Shown: positions 24,069 through 33,258, counted from the stretch's first letter. The stretch is DNA of 64,000 nt from Chitinimonas sp036961565 (GCF_036961565.1 NZ_JBAMDD010000019.1:4812-68811); one strand, 5' to 3'. The notes: generated from the letters alone by a model not told the origin. Translations and numbers: made by a program.

Positions 24069-26242
24069 CCCGCAATGCCTTGATATCGACCCTGTTGGCA
24101 GTAGGCCTGGCCCAGGCGGCAGAGCGACCGCGTGTCGCACTGGTGCTGGGTGGTGGTGGCGCCCGTGGGCTGGCCCATGTGGGTGTGCTCAAGGTGCTGG
24201 AGGAAGCCAGGGTGCCGGTGGACTGCGTGGTAGGGACCAGCATGGGTGCCCTGGTCGGCGGCATCTACGCCAGCGGGCGCTCGGCGGCGGATGTGGATGC
24301 CACCGTGCGCCAGATAGACTGGGATGATGTGCTGGATGACCGACCCCAGCGGCAGCAGCGCAGCTATCGCGATAAGCAGGACGACTGGTTCAATATGATG
24401 AACCTGGGCCTGGGGGTGTCGGATACTGGCCAACTGTTGTTTCCCAAGGGCGCCATCAATACCCAGAAGGTGGATTTGCTGATACGCCAGCTGGTGAACA
24501 ACGCGACACTACCCAGTTTTGACGGCCTGCCGGTGCCTTACCGGGCGGTGGCGGCGGATCTGGAGACTGGCGATATGGTGGTGCTGTCGCGGGGCGACCT
24601 GGCGGCTGCCATGCGTGCCAGCATGGCGGTGCCGGGGGTGTTTCCGCCGGTGGAGCGTGATACCCGGGTATTGGTGGATGGCGGCATAGCCCGCAACCTG
24701 CCGGTAGACGTGGCCCGTGGCCTCTGCGGGGATGTGGTCATCGCGGTGGATGTCAGCTCACCGTTGCTGACGCGCAAGCAGACCACCGATGTACTGGCCA
24801 TTTCGGATCAGACCGTGCGGGCGTTGATGCAGCGCAACGTGGATGAGCAACTGAAGCAGCTGGGAACGCGCGATATCCTGATCACGCCGCAGTTGGGCAG
24901 CCTCTCGCCCACCGCCTTTGCCGACGCGCTGGATGCGGTGGCCGCTGGCGAGGAGGCGGCCAGGCTGGCGCTGCCGAGCTTGCTGGCCTTCAGGGTGGAT
25001 GAGGCGGGCTGGCAGCAGTGGCGCCAGCAGTTGGCGGGGCGTGTTTACCAGCCAGGGCCGGTACGTGCGGTGGTGGTGGACAGCACCCGCTTTGTGAACC
25101 CCAATGTGCTCAAGGATGCGCTGGAGGTCAAAACCGGCGAGCCGCTGGATGTCCCGGCTTTCCATGACAAGCTGGGCAAGGTCTACGCCAGCGGTGATTT
25201 CGAGCAGATAGACTACCGCATGGTGCGGGACGGCGATGGCGAAACCGTGCAACTGCTACCCAAGGAAAAGCCCTGGGGACCAGGCTACCTGGATCTGGGC
25301 CTGGGCCTGCGCACGGATTTCGATGATGACGCCGCCTTCCAGCTCAGTGCCCAGTATCGCCGTAGCTGGATCAACGCTGGCGGCGCGGAGTGGAAGACAC
25401 GCTTGTTCCTGGGGCAATCACGCGGGTTGACGACCCAGTTCTACCAGCCACTGAACCGTGACGGCACTTTCTTCACCGAGCTGCAAGGCCGCTTCAGCAA
25501 CGACAGCTTCCCGATTTACTTTGAGGGCGAGCGTCTGGCCGAGTATCGGCTGGCCGAACGCGGCATCAAGCTGGACCTGGGCAGTTTGTGGGGACGCTGG
25601 GGCGAAATGCGGCTAGGGCTGGAATACAGCCGCAAGCGACTGTCGCGCGCGACCGGCGACCCTGCGCTGGGCGAGGGCAGAGGCAACGAAGGTGGGGTGC
25701 ATTACAGCCTGGTCTATGACCAGCTGGACAGCGCCCGCTATCCGCGAGAGGGCAGTTTTGCCGGCCTGCATCTGTACAGCAACCTGACCAAGCTGGGCGG
25801 CGAAGCCAACTATCACAAGGCGCAGTGGACGCTTAAGCATGCCCAGCGCTGGGGTAACTGGTCCGCCTATCTGGACACCCAGTACGACTACAGCCGCGAG
25901 GCGGAAATCAACGCACTGCCACGCGCCGGCGGGCTGTTCAGGCTGTCCAGCTATGGCATTGATGAGTTGCGCGCCGAGCGTATCTTCCGCGGCCAGTTCC
26001 GCCTGTCGCAGGATGTGACCCGTTTGATGCCCTTGCTGGGCACTGCCGGGTTCTGGGGCTTCTCGCTGGAGGCGGCCCGTATATGGCAACCATTGGATGC
26101 CACCTTGGACAGCAACAAGCCGCTGTATTCGGGAACCATGTTCGTGGGTAGCGATACCCGCCTGGGGCCGGCCTATTTTGCCGTGAGCTATGGCGACAAC
26201 AAGCATGGCAAGGTTTACCTGAGCATTAACGGCGGGTTCTGA
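24056..26242 (+). CDS. Patatin-like phospholipase with surface-antigen barrel (PlpD-type, type Vd secretion)
   Basis: 728 residues. A signal peptide (to ~21) precedes a patatin domain with oxyanion loop GGGGARG (32-38), nucleophile elbow GTSMG (S62) and the DGG dyad motif in VLVDGGIARNLPVD. A POTRA-like linker (RFVNPNVLKDALEVKTGEPLD) and a C-terminal 16-strand Omp85-type barrel (from ~400; ending GKVYLSINGGF with a terminal Phe) follow. This is the architecture of the Pseudomonas PlpD lipase exported through its own barrel. It should be outer-membrane bound with phospholipase A activity. It begins 13 bp inside the LysR gene. Confidence 0.92.
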   Translation: MRRLARNALISTLLAVGLAQAAERPRVALVLGGGGARGLAHVGVLKVLEEARVPVDCVVGTSMGALVGGIYASGRSAADVDATVRQIDWDDVLDDRPQRQQRSYRDKQDDWFNMMNLGLGVSDTGQLLFPKGAINTQKVDLLIRQLVNNATLPSFDGLPVPYRAVAADLETGDMVVLSRGDLAAAMRASMAVPGVFPPVERDTRVLVDGGIARNLPVDVARGLCGDVVIAVDVSSPLLTRKQTTDVLAISDQTVRALMQRNVDEQLKQLGTRDILITPQLGSLSPTAFADALDAVAAGEEAARLALPSLLAFRVDEAGWQQWRQQLAGRVYQPGPVRAVVVDSTRFVNPNVLKDALEVKTGEPLDVPAFHDKLGKVYASGDFEQIDYRMVRDGDGETVQLLPKEKPWGPGYLDLGLGLRTDFDDDAAFQLSAQYRRSWINAGGAEWKTRLFLGQSRGLTTQFYQPLNRDGTFFTELQGRFSNDSFPIYFEGERLAEYRLAERGIKLDLGSLWGRWGEMRLGLEYSRKRLSRATGDPALGEGRGNEGGVHYSLVYDQLDSARYPREGSFAGLHLYSNLTKLGGEANYHKAQWTLKHAQRWGNWSAYLDTQYDYSREAEINALPRAGGLFRLSSYGIDELRAERIFRGQFRLSQDVTRLMPLLGTAGFWGFSLEAARIWQPLDATLDSNKPLYSGTMFVGSDTRLGPAYFAVSYGDNKHGKVYLSINGGF

Positions 26243-26395
26243 CGCTAGCCAGCGAGAGCTAGGTGGACTGGGGCTATGGTCGGCGCTAGGTGCTAACCCC
26301 AATGGGGGCGGTCCCAATGTGATATCCCCCAATTCTGCCAGCCGGTGCTGAGGCGTTAGCTTGTCTTCATCCTTACAACAAGATGGAGACAAGCG

Positions 26396-27463
26396 ATGGA
26401 ACTGACCCTGTGGAAAAGATGGCTGCTGGTGGGTGTGGCGGCCTCCGCGTTCAATGCGGCTGCCTGGGCAGCTGACAAGGCCAAGGTGGTGATACTGGCG
26501 ACCGGTGGCACCATAGCCGGTGCGGGTGCCAGCACAGCCAACAGTGCCAGCTACCAGGCGGCCAAGGTGCCGGTGGACAAGCTGATGCTGAGCGTGCCGG
26601 AGCTGGCCAGTGTGGCGCAGGTACGCGGCGAGCAGGTGTTCCAGATCGCCTCAGAGAGCTTTACCAACAGCCATTTGCTGCAGCTGGGCAAGCGCATTTC
26701 GGCCTTGGCCAAGCAGCAGGATGTGGACGGCATCGTTGTCACCCACGGTACTGACACGCTGGAGGAGACGGCCTATTTCCTCAATCTCACGGTCCATACC
26801 GACAAGCCCATCGTCGTGGTTGGTTCGATGCGGCCTGGTACGGCCATGTCGGCCGATGGTGCGCTGAATCTTTACAACGCCGTGGTCGTGGCGGCGAGCC
26901 GTGATGCCAGGGGCAAGGGCGTGCTGGTGACCATGAACGACCAGATCGACAGCGGCCGCGATGTGGGCAAGGGCATCAATATCAAGACCAATGCCTTTGC
27001 CAGCCAGTGGGGCTCGCTGGGCATGGTGGTGGAAGGTCGGAACTACTGGTTCCGCGCACCGGTGAAACGCCACACCATGAATAGCGAGTTCGATATCGAC
27101 AAGCTGGACCAGCTGGCGCCGGTAGAAATTGTCTACGGCTATGGCAATGTGCCTGCCAGCCTGTACGAGGCCGCTGCGGCAGCGGGTGCACGCGCCATCA
27201 TCCATGCGGGTACGGGCAATGGCTCGGTGGCCGATAGGATAGTACCTACCCTGCAAAACCTGCGGGGCAAGGGCGTGCAGATCATCCGCTCTGCCAGGGT
27301 GCCGGCCGGCTTTGTGTTGCGCAACGCGGAGCAGCCCGACGACAAGCACGACTGGGTGGTGGCGCACGATCTGAATCCGCAGAAGGCCCGCATACTGGCG
27401 GCGGTGGCCTTGAGCCAGTTCAGTGACAGCCAGAATCTGCAGCGGGTGTTCTGGGAGTATTGA
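26396..27463 (+). CDS. ansB: Type II (periplasmic) L-asparaginase
   Basis: 355 residues with a signal peptide (to ~AWA26). The two catalytic threonine motifs are intact: ATGGTIAG (T39) and HGTDTLEET (about 117-125), plus the NGSVADRI region. It hydrolyses asparagine to aspartate and ammonia in the periplasm for nitrogen scavenging. GGAGAC precedes the ATG. The 150-bp upstream interval contains short C/G runs (CCCCAATGGGGG) but no clear sigma-54 or CRP site. Confidence 0.95.
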   Translation: MELTLWKRWLLVGVAASAFNAAAWAADKAKVVILATGGTIAGAGASTANSASYQAAKVPVDKLMLSVPELASVAQVRGEQVFQIASESFTNSHLLQLGKRISALAKQQDVDGIVVTHGTDTLEETAYFLNLTVHTDKPIVVVGSMRPGTAMSADGALNLYNAVVVAASRDARGKGVLVTMNDQIDSGRDVGKGINIKTNAFASQWGSLGMVVEGRNYWFRAPVKRHTMNSEFDIDKLDQLAPVEIVYGYGNVPASLYEAAAAAGARAIIHAGTGNGSVADRIVPTLQNLRGKGVQIIRSARVPAGFVLRNAEQPDDKHDWVVAHDLNPQKARILAAVALSQFSDSQNLQRVFWEY

Positions 27464-27598
27464 GGGTATCGACCGTCCTGCGGTACTGGTGGCAGAGCAA
27501 CGTGAACAGGCAAGGCGACGCCGGCATCCGGCTCGCCTGATGCCACCCCCTGCGACGGTGGCGTATGATGCAGCCTGCTCACGCCCACTGACCTTGCC

Positions 27599-28186
27599 AT
27601 GCCCGCTCCCCTATCCGTCAACAGCGATCACAACCTGGTGCACGACTGGCTGGGCCCGCAGTTCGCCCGCTTGCATCCTTTGCTGCAGGCATTGCACCTG
27701 CAGGGCGGCCTGCTCAGCGGGCCAGTCGATATCGTTTTCGGTAAAGGACTGGCGGGTCTGGTGGGGCGACGCCTGGCGGCCAAGCTGGGGGTACCGACTG
27801 ACCTAGCACCGCATACGCTGGCCGTGCATATCCGGCCAGGTGGAGATGGTTTGCACTGGGATCGCTGTTTTGACGGCAAGCACTGGTTCCGCTCGCTGTT
27901 TGTGCCCAGGGGGCACTGGCCCAGCGGCTACTGGATTGAACAAAGTGGTGCCATCGGGCTGCAACTGGGGGTAGAGGTCATCGAGGGGGGATGGCACTGG
28001 CAGACCCGCGCTGTCCGTTTGGGGCGCCTGTCCTTGCCGCGCTGGTGCCTGCCCCGGACGCGCGCGCGCAAACGTATTGTTGATGGGCGCTATCAGTTCT
28101 CGGTGGCGATCTCCGTGCCTTTGTTCGGTGTCGTGCTGGCTTATTCGGGCTTGCTGAAGGCCGATACCCTACCGGCCTCCCTTTGA
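27599..28186 (+). CDS. DUF4166-like protein
   Basis: 195 residues, mostly beta with WxR-F-FxS style motifs: GLHWDRCFDGKHWFRSLFV, followed by GYWIEQSGAIGLQLGVEV. The N-terminal LLSGPVDIVFGKGLAGLVGRRLAAKLGVP resembles DUF4166 domains. No signal peptide; a hydrophobic stretch near the C-terminus (FGVVLAYSGLL) could be buried core. Function unknown. It ends 14 bp before the next gene and probably shares a transcript with it. Confidence 0.7.
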   Translation: MPAPLSVNSDHNLVHDWLGPQFARLHPLLQALHLQGGLLSGPVDIVFGKGLAGLVGRRLAAKLGVPTDLAPHTLAVHIRPGGDGLHWDRCFDGKHWFRSLFVPRGHWPSGYWIEQSGAIGLQLGVEVIEGGWHWQTRAVRLGRLSLPRWCLPRTRARKRIVDGRYQFSVAISVPLFGVVLAYSGLLKADTLPASL

Positions 28187-28200
28187 CTGGGTCCTTGTTC

Positions 28201-28818
28201 ATGGAAATCGAAGACCTGCGCTACTTCGCAACCCCGGCTGATTTTCGCGACTGGTTGAGGCAACACCATGCCACGGCGACTGTGCAATGGGTGGGGTTCT
28301 ACAAGAAGGAATCTGGCCTACCCAGCATCAGTTGGCCGGAATCGGTGGATGAGGCGTTGTGCGTAGGCTGGATAGATGGGATACGCAAGCGTGTGGATGA
28401 GGTCAGCTACGCCATACGTTTTACGCCACGCAAACGCAGCAGTATCTGGAGCGCCATCAATATCGGTCGCGTGGCGGAATTGCAGGCGGAGGGGCGCATG
28501 CAGGCGGCGGGCCTGGCGGCATTTGAGGCCAGGCAGGCTGAAAAATCGGTGGTGTATTCCTATGAGCGTGAGCATGCCAGCTTGACCGATGGCTACCTGC
28601 AGCAACTGCAGGCCAATCCGGCGGCCTGGGCTTACTTCCAGCTTCAGGCGCCCTGGTACCAGCGTAGCGCCAGTTGGTGGGTAATCAGTGCCAAGCAGGA
28701 GCCGACCCGGCAGAGGCGTTTGCTGCAGCTGATAGCGGATTCCGCCGCCGGCCGGCCCTTGGCGCAGTTTGATCGCAGTACGCCGTCGGGACAGGGTAAG
28801 GCAAAGCAAGTACCATAG
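28201..28818 (+). CDS. YdeI/OmpD-associated family protein
   Basis: 205 residues. It carries the family landmarks YFATPADFRDWLRQHHATATVQWVGFYKKESG, LPSISWPESVDEALCVGWIDGIRKRVD, FTPRKRSSIWSAINI and ASWWVISAKQEPTRQRRL. Family members are annotated as bacteriocin-protection or OmpD-associated proteins, but no biochemical activity is firmly established. I chose the ATG at 28201; an upstream TTG at 28183 overlaps the previous stop. Confidence 0.85.
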   Translation: MEIEDLRYFATPADFRDWLRQHHATATVQWVGFYKKESGLPSISWPESVDEALCVGWIDGIRKRVDEVSYAIRFTPRKRSSIWSAINIGRVAELQAEGRMQAAGLAAFEARQAEKSVVYSYEREHASLTDGYLQQLQANPAAWAYFQLQAPWYQRSASWWVISAKQEPTRQRRLLQLIADSAAGRPLAQFDRSTPSGQGKAKQVP

Positions 28819-28972
28819 GGCCTTGCCCTGTTCAGCCCGCATAGCCCTTGCCGGAACAGGCCCTGCGCTCGCTCTTGGCCATACTGTGTGCCGTGAGTCC
28901 AGCGCAGCGAGTTCCGGTTGGCGTCGTGCCTGTTCGTCCAGAACACTCACGTACCGCCTTCAAGGAAGTATC

Positions 28973-29641
28973 ATGCCTACCGCCCACCTGGGCTACCAGG
29001 TCAAGTTCGAATCCGTCTCCATCAATGGCACGTCCGACCTGGAGATACGCTCGCTGCTGGATCGTCAGCAATTTGCCGACCCATTGGGCGAGGCAGAGCG
29101 GGCTGGCATATCGCCGGCAAGCTGGCCTTTGTTCGGTATGGTCTGGCCATCGGCGCGCATGCTGGCTGCCACAATGGCCCTGCGGCAGGTAGATGGCCGC
29201 CGCATACTGGAGCTGGGCTGTGGTTTGGCGCTGGCCAGCCTGGTATCGCATCGGCGTGGCGCGGATGTGATCGCCAGCGATGTGCACCCGCTGACCGAGA
29301 CCTTTCTGCTGGAAAACCTGCGCCTGAATGCGCTGCCGCCCATGGTCTATCGCACCGGGGATTGGCACGGCAGCGATGCCAGCCTGGGCCAGTTCGATCT
29401 CATCATCGGTAGCGATGTGCTGTATGAGCGTGACCAGCCTGCCTGGCTATCGGCCTTTATCGACCGTCATTCCAATGACGGAGTGGAAGTCCTGATCGTG
29501 GACCCCAAGCGCGGCAACCATGGCCATTTCAACCGACTGATGGCAGAGCGGGGCTACGACTGCAGTGACATCTCGATGGACGGTGCTCAGGCCTCTGGCG
29601 AGGCCTATCGCGGCCGCATGTTGCGCTATCTGCGGGCCTGA
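28973..29641 (+). CDS. Class I SAM-dependent methyltransferase (methyltransferase 16-like)
   Basis: 222 residues. Motif I is ILELGCGLALASLV, the acidic loop is VIASDVHPL and the post-motif region DLIIGSDVLYERD is typical of the METTL/methyltransferase-16 group that modifies protein lysines or small substrates. AAGGAAG lies upstream of the ATG. The substrate is unknown. It ends 6 bp from the convergent VOC gene. Confidence 0.88.
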   Translation: MPTAHLGYQVKFESVSINGTSDLEIRSLLDRQQFADPLGEAERAGISPASWPLFGMVWPSARMLAATMALRQVDGRRILELGCGLALASLVSHRRGADVIASDVHPLTETFLLENLRLNALPPMVYRTGDWHGSDASLGQFDLIIGSDVLYERDQPAWLSAFIDRHSNDGVEVLIVDPKRGNHGHFNRLMAERGYDCSDISMDGAQASGEAYRGRMLRYLRA

Positions 29642-29647
29642 GCCGGG

Positions 29648-30031
29648 TCAGCAGGAGCAGGGGGCATTCAATACGGCCTCCAGTGCGTAGCCATCCGGGT
29701 CCAGCACAAAGGCAGCATAGTAGTGGTCACCATAATCGGGACGTAGCCCTGGCTCGCCGTTGTCTTGCCCACCCAGTTGCAGCGCTGCGGTGTGAAATGC
29801 CTGTATGGCCTCGTGCGATGAGGCTGTCAGGGCAAGGTGAAAACCCGCGCCCGGCGGGTGGGTAGCGGACCTTTGCTTGATGCAAAGCAGATCACCGCCA
29901 CCTGGCAGGCCATAGCCTATGGCATCGTCGTCCGACCAAACCCGGATATAGCCCAGAGTGGCCAGCGTGCCATCGTAAAAGATGGCCGAGCGTTCCAGTT
30001 CGCGGACGCCGAAGGAGATATGGTGCAGCAT
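29648..30031 (-). CDS. VOC (glyoxalase/bleomycin-resistance fold) family protein
   Basis: 127 residues: MLHHISFGVRELERSAIFYDGTL opens one beta-alpha-beta-beta-beta module, with YAAFVLDPDGYALEAVLN ending the second. His3 or His4 and the Glu of LEAVLN match the metal-ligand positions of the superfamily. Substrate not inferable. AGGATC precedes the start; it is 28 bp downstream of an NTF2-like gene on the same strand, likely one operon. Confidence 0.88.
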   Translation of the reverse strand: MLHHISFGVRELERSAIFYDGTLATLGYIRVWSDDDAIGYGLPGGGDLLCIKQRSATHPPGAGFHLALTASSHEAIQAFHTAALQLGGQDNGEPGLRPDYGDHYYAAFVLDPDGYALEAVLNAPCSC

Positions 30032-30059
30032 GGTCTGATCCTGTTTGCGGGAGATAAGG

Positions 30060-30431
30060 CTAGTAACGCTCGATGTGCGCGGTATGGCGGTAAGGTGGAT
30101 CATAGGGTTCGGGCCAGTAGTCGAGGATGTGGGTGATGCGACCGTGCTGCAGGGTAAAGAAGCTGATGCCCTCGCAACTGGTGCCATCGACAAAGAAGGT
30201 GATGCGCGAAACCGCCTGCTGCGCATTGCCGATCACGCGGTCTACCCTGAGCTGCCAATCACCGGGGAAGGTGATGTTGAAATCCAGGTAGTGATTACGC
30301 CCCCGGATGCGCTCGCGGGTCTGCGGAACCTCATAGACCACGTTTTCATCGAGCAGTGCCGCAAACCCGGCCCAATCGCGCCTGTGCGCGGCTTGCCAGT
30401 ACTGCTGCACGATCTGTTCGCTGCTTGCCAT
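30060..30431 (-). CDS. SnoaL/NTF2-like family protein
   Basis: 123 residues with the cone-shaped NTF2 fold pattern: VQQYWQAAHRRDWAGFAALLDENVVYEVPQTRERIRGR, then FVDGTSCEGISFFTLQHGRITHILDYWPEPYDPP. Such proteins are isomerases, hydratases or ligand binders. A strong AAGGAGGAAGC RBS precedes the ATG. It is the first gene of a likely two-gene unit with the VOC protein. An imperfect inverted repeat 31-63 bp upstream of the start may be an operator. Confidence 0.85.
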   Translation of the reverse strand: MASSEQIVQQYWQAAHRRDWAGFAALLDENVVYEVPQTRERIRGRNHYLDFNITFPGDWQLRVDRVIGNAQQAVSRITFFVDGTSCEGISFFTLQHGRITHILDYWPEPYDPPYRHTAHIERY

Positions 30432-30461
30432 GCTTCCTCCTTGATCCGGCTGTGCGGAGTA

Positions 30462-30494
30462 CGTTCGTTCTCTGCATATTGTGGAGAACGATCG
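30462..30494. promoter_or_regulatory. Inverted repeat upstream of NTF2-like gene
   Basis: CGTTCGTTCTC (30462-30472) and GAGAACGATCG (30484-30494) are inverted copies with one mismatch and an 11-base spacer. The symmetric ~22-bp centre spacing suits a dimeric repressor operator. No regulator gene adjoins. The remainder of the interval, 30495-30775, shows no ORF or clear element apart from the RBS region of the next gene. Confidence 0.4.
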
Positions 30495-30775
30495 TGCTCT
30501 GCGCAAGGGGGGATCGGTAAGCGGACGACGCGCTGGAAGTCCGAGACGCCTGGTAGACCCACTAAGCTGGGCGCTGCCGAGGCAATGGCAGCCGGACTTT
30601 GCTGCAGTTGGCCAGGCGGCACTATCGGTCTTTGCGGGTGCGCACAAGGGCGCTCCTACTCCGGGTGCGGATTGCGCATCGTCGGCGGGCCTATCTGCTA
30701 ACTGGCGAAGTACAGTGCGATTGTCTAACGTAAGGCTACTGCTGACCTGGCATTGAACGATACAAAGGATAGGCG

Positions 30776-31645
30776 ATGAACCGTCTTGTTCCGCTGTTTG
30801 CCTGTAGCCTGCTTGCGGCCTGCGCGACCGTCCCGTCCCAGCAAGCCAGACCGGAAACTGCCTGGGTGCTGACTGCCGGTGGCAAGTTGCTGCGTTTGAA
30901 TGCGGGTGTACCGGGCAAGATAGAGCAGACACTATCGATCAGTGGCCTGACTGCAGGTGAACGGCTGGTAGGCATCGATTTCCGTTCCACCAATGAAAAG
31001 CTCTACGGCTTGACCAGCAGTGGCCGGCTCTATGTCATTGAGCCAAGCAATGGTCAGGCGACAGCTGTGGCGGCGACGGGTGTCGCCCTGCCTGCAGCAG
31101 GGGAGTGGGGGGTGGACTTCAATCCGGTGGTGGATAGGGTGCGCGTGGTCAACCACGATGGTGTGAATTTGCGTCTACATCCCGATACCGGCGCGCAGCT
31201 GGATGGTGACGCAACTGCCGAGGGTGTGCAGCAGGATGCACGGCTGGCCTATGTCGACGGCGACCCAGCGATGGGGCAGAAGCCGTTGATCGCTGGCGCG
31301 GCCTACACGTACAGCAAGGTCAGTAAAACCGGAACCACCAACTTCGCTATAGACGCAGCGGCAGGCACGCTGGTAACCCAAGGTACGTGGGAGGGAGTGC
31401 AACCACCGGTAGGCCCCAATAGCGGCAAGCTTTACACCGTGGGCAAGCTCGGTGTGCAGCCCGAAGGGGGCGTGGGCTTTGATATCAGCTGGAAGGATAA
31501 CGCTGCCTTTGCGGCGTTCCGCCCTGTTGGCAGCAGGGCGCCCAATCTGTATCTGGTGGACCTCGATACCGGCGCAGCGCGGCTGATAGGCGAGATCGCC
31601 AGTAAGGAGCCGGTTATCGGCCTGGCGATTGCGCCTAGCTGGTAG
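30776..31645 (+). CDS. DUF4394-like lipoprotein
   Basis: 289 residues. A lipobox LLAAC (C16) marks a lipoprotein. The rest resembles the DUF4394 beta-propeller-like domain: AWVLTAGGKLLRLNAGVPG, LVGIDFRSTNEKLYGLTSSGRLYVIE, DFNPVVDRVRVVNHDGVNLRLHPDTGA and a final VIGLAIAP. The location is probably outer membrane. Function unknown. AAAGGATAGGCG precedes the ATG. Confidence 0.85.
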   Translation: MNRLVPLFACSLLAACATVPSQQARPETAWVLTAGGKLLRLNAGVPGKIEQTLSISGLTAGERLVGIDFRSTNEKLYGLTSSGRLYVIEPSNGQATAVAATGVALPAAGEWGVDFNPVVDRVRVVNHDGVNLRLHPDTGAQLDGDATAEGVQQDARLAYVDGDPAMGQKPLIAGAAYTYSKVSKTGTTNFAIDAAAGTLVTQGTWEGVQPPVGPNSGKLYTVGKLGVQPEGGVGFDISWKDNAAFAAFRPVGSRAPNLYLVDLDTGAARLIGEIASKEPVIGLAIAPSW

Positions 31646-31654
31646 CTGCCGCCC

Positions 31655-32590
31655 TCAAGCAGGCTGCGCGGCGGCCAGCCATGGGTCTTGTCCGGCTGAG
31701 CCGGCAAACTCGGCAAAGCGGGCCAGGATGAAGTCGGCGGCCCCTCTGACCTTGGCAGAGAGGAATCGGCGGCTGGGGAAGACCAGGCAAAGGTCCAGCC
31801 GACCGGCACGCCACGCCGGCAGCACCCGCACCAGCTCGCCCAGGCGTAGCGATTCGCTGGCTACATAGGAGGGCAGGATGGCGATACCCATGCCGGCCAC
31901 CGCGCTGGCACGCAGCACATCCTGGGTGTTGCACGATAGGGCGGGGGTGGGCCAGCGCACGTTCACGGTTTCTTCAGTGCCACGGTAAAGCCGGCTATCC
32001 AGCCAGTTGCCGCTGGCCAGCAGTTGCTGTCCTTCAAGGTCTGCTGGTGTGTCGAGCGGTGGGTACTGGGCCAGATAGCCTGGCGCTGCGCACAGTATCA
32101 GGTCGGAGTAGGCCAGACGCCTGGCCACCAGGCTGCTGGCCAGGCCCTGCTGCTCGAACAGCAGGGCAAGGTCGAATCCTTCTTCCACCATGTCTACCGG
32201 CCGTGCGCCGAGTACCAGGTCGATGCGTACCTCCGGAAAAGCCGCCCGATAGGCCGGCAGCACCGGCACGATATGGTGCTGGGCGAAGCTGAGTGGTGCA
32301 TAGGCACGCAATACCCCACGTGCTTCGGTCTGCCTGGCGGTCAGCATGGCATCGGCTTCGTTTACCGCTTCCAGTATGTCCTGGCAACGTGCCAAGTAGG
32401 CCTGGCCAGCCTCGGTGAGCGAGAGCTTGCGGGTGGTGCGCTGCATCAAGCGGGCGCCCAGCTCGGTTTCCAGTTCCGAAATGATCAGGGAGATGGAAGC
32501 CTTGGATAGCCCCATGGCCTCAGCAGCGCGCACAAAGCTGCCAGTCTCGGCAACGCGGACAAAGGTCTGCATGGCGCGAAAGCGATCCAT
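31655..32590 (-). CDS. LysR-family transcriptional regulator (AaeR/PA2877-like)
   Basis: 311 residues. DNA-binding domain MDRFRAMQTFVRVAETGSFVRAAEAMGLSKASISLIISELETELGARLMQRTTRK, then the substrate-binding domain beginning RGVLRAYAPLSFAQHHIVPVLPAY. It is divergent from a small outer-membrane barrel gene; a palindrome 22 bp upstream of the start codon is a candidate operator, which suggests autoregulation and possibly control of that neighbour. Confidence 0.9.
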   Translation of the reverse strand: MDRFRAMQTFVRVAETGSFVRAAEAMGLSKASISLIISELETELGARLMQRTTRKLSLTEAGQAYLARCQDILEAVNEADAMLTARQTEARGVLRAYAPLSFAQHHIVPVLPAYRAAFPEVRIDLVLGARPVDMVEEGFDLALLFEQQGLASSLVARRLAYSDLILCAAPGYLAQYPPLDTPADLEGQQLLASGNWLDSRLYRGTEETVNVRWPTPALSCNTQDVLRASAVAGMGIAILPSYVASESLRLGELVRVLPAWRAGRLDLCLVFPSRRFLSAKVRGAADFILARFAEFAGSAGQDPWLAAAQPA

Positions 32591-32611
32591 GGCAAAAGTT
32601 CCTTTTAATTG

Positions 32612-32633
32612 TTCATGTTTATTAAACTATGAA
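32612..32633. promoter_or_regulatory. Candidate LysR operator (nested palindrome)
   Basis: The outer arms TTCAT (32612-32616) and ATGAA (32629-32633) enclose the inner arms GTTTA (32617-32621) and TAAAC (32623-32627), giving a near-perfect 22-bp dyad in an AT-rich spot. The form suits a LysR-type T-N11-A box. It lies between the LysR start and the barrel gene. Confidence 0.45.
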
Positions 32634-32754
32634 TTGAAGTTTGGCTTATTTATCGCTGTTTGGTCAAACGGGAGAATGCAAACCGTGGCAAGAACGACAA
32701 GGCCACCGCCGGCCGGAAGCCGGCTTACTTTGCAAACTCTGAAGGAGTAGGACC

Positions 32755-33246
32755 ATGAAGACCATGACCAAACAGACCATCGCCCTGAGCGCCTTGATCG
32801 CCGGCCTGAGTGCTGTGCCGGCCATGGCCGACGCCAATGGCGTGTACGTATTCGGCCAAGCCACCCATGCCCGTGAAACCCACGCCAACAAACAGGTCGC
32901 CAACGGTATAGGCGCTGGCGTCGGTTACCGGCTCAGTGACAACTTTGCTGTCGAGGGCGGCTACACCGGCCTGAAGGAGCGCACCGGCATGGCGGATCAG
33001 ACTGCCAATGTCCGCGCCGTCGGCATCCTGCCGGTGAATGAGCAGATAGAGGTCAACGGTAAGCTCGGTTATGCCCGCACCGGCGATACGCTGGGCAATG
33101 CTGCCAAGGATGGCCTGACCTATGGGGTGGGTGCCAGCTACAAGCTGGACAAGAACTGGGCAGTACGCGCCGATTACGATCGCCTGAAGGCCGGCGGTGA
33201 ACAGCGTATCAATGCCTACTCGGCCGGCGTGCAGTACCAGTTCTAA
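32755..33246 (+). CDS. Small outer-membrane beta-barrel protein (OmpA-like porin superfamily)
   Basis: 163 residues. The signal peptide ends near PAMADA. The mature part alternates beta-strands of an 8-stranded barrel (GIGAGVGYRLSDNFAVEGGYTGLKE, VNGKLGYARTGDTLG, KNWAVRADYDRLKAGG) and ends in aromatic QYQF, the C-terminal Phe recognised by BAM. No peptidoglycan-binding OmpA domain. GAAGGAGTAGGACC precedes the start. Two terminators follow. Confidence 0.88.
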   Translation: MKTMTKQTIALSALIAGLSAVPAMADANGVYVFGQATHARETHANKQVANGIGAGVGYRLSDNFAVEGGYTGLKERTGMADQTANVRAVGILPVNEQIEVNGKLGYARTGDTLGNAAKDGLTYGVGASYKLDKNWAVRADYDRLKAGGEQRINAYSAGVQYQF

Positions 33247-33258
33247 GCCTTGCCGCAG

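Noticed and set aside
26243..26395. CCCCAATGGGGG dyad upstream of ansB as a nitrogen-control site
   Set aside because: It matches neither NtrC nor sigma-54 consensus and is too short to support.
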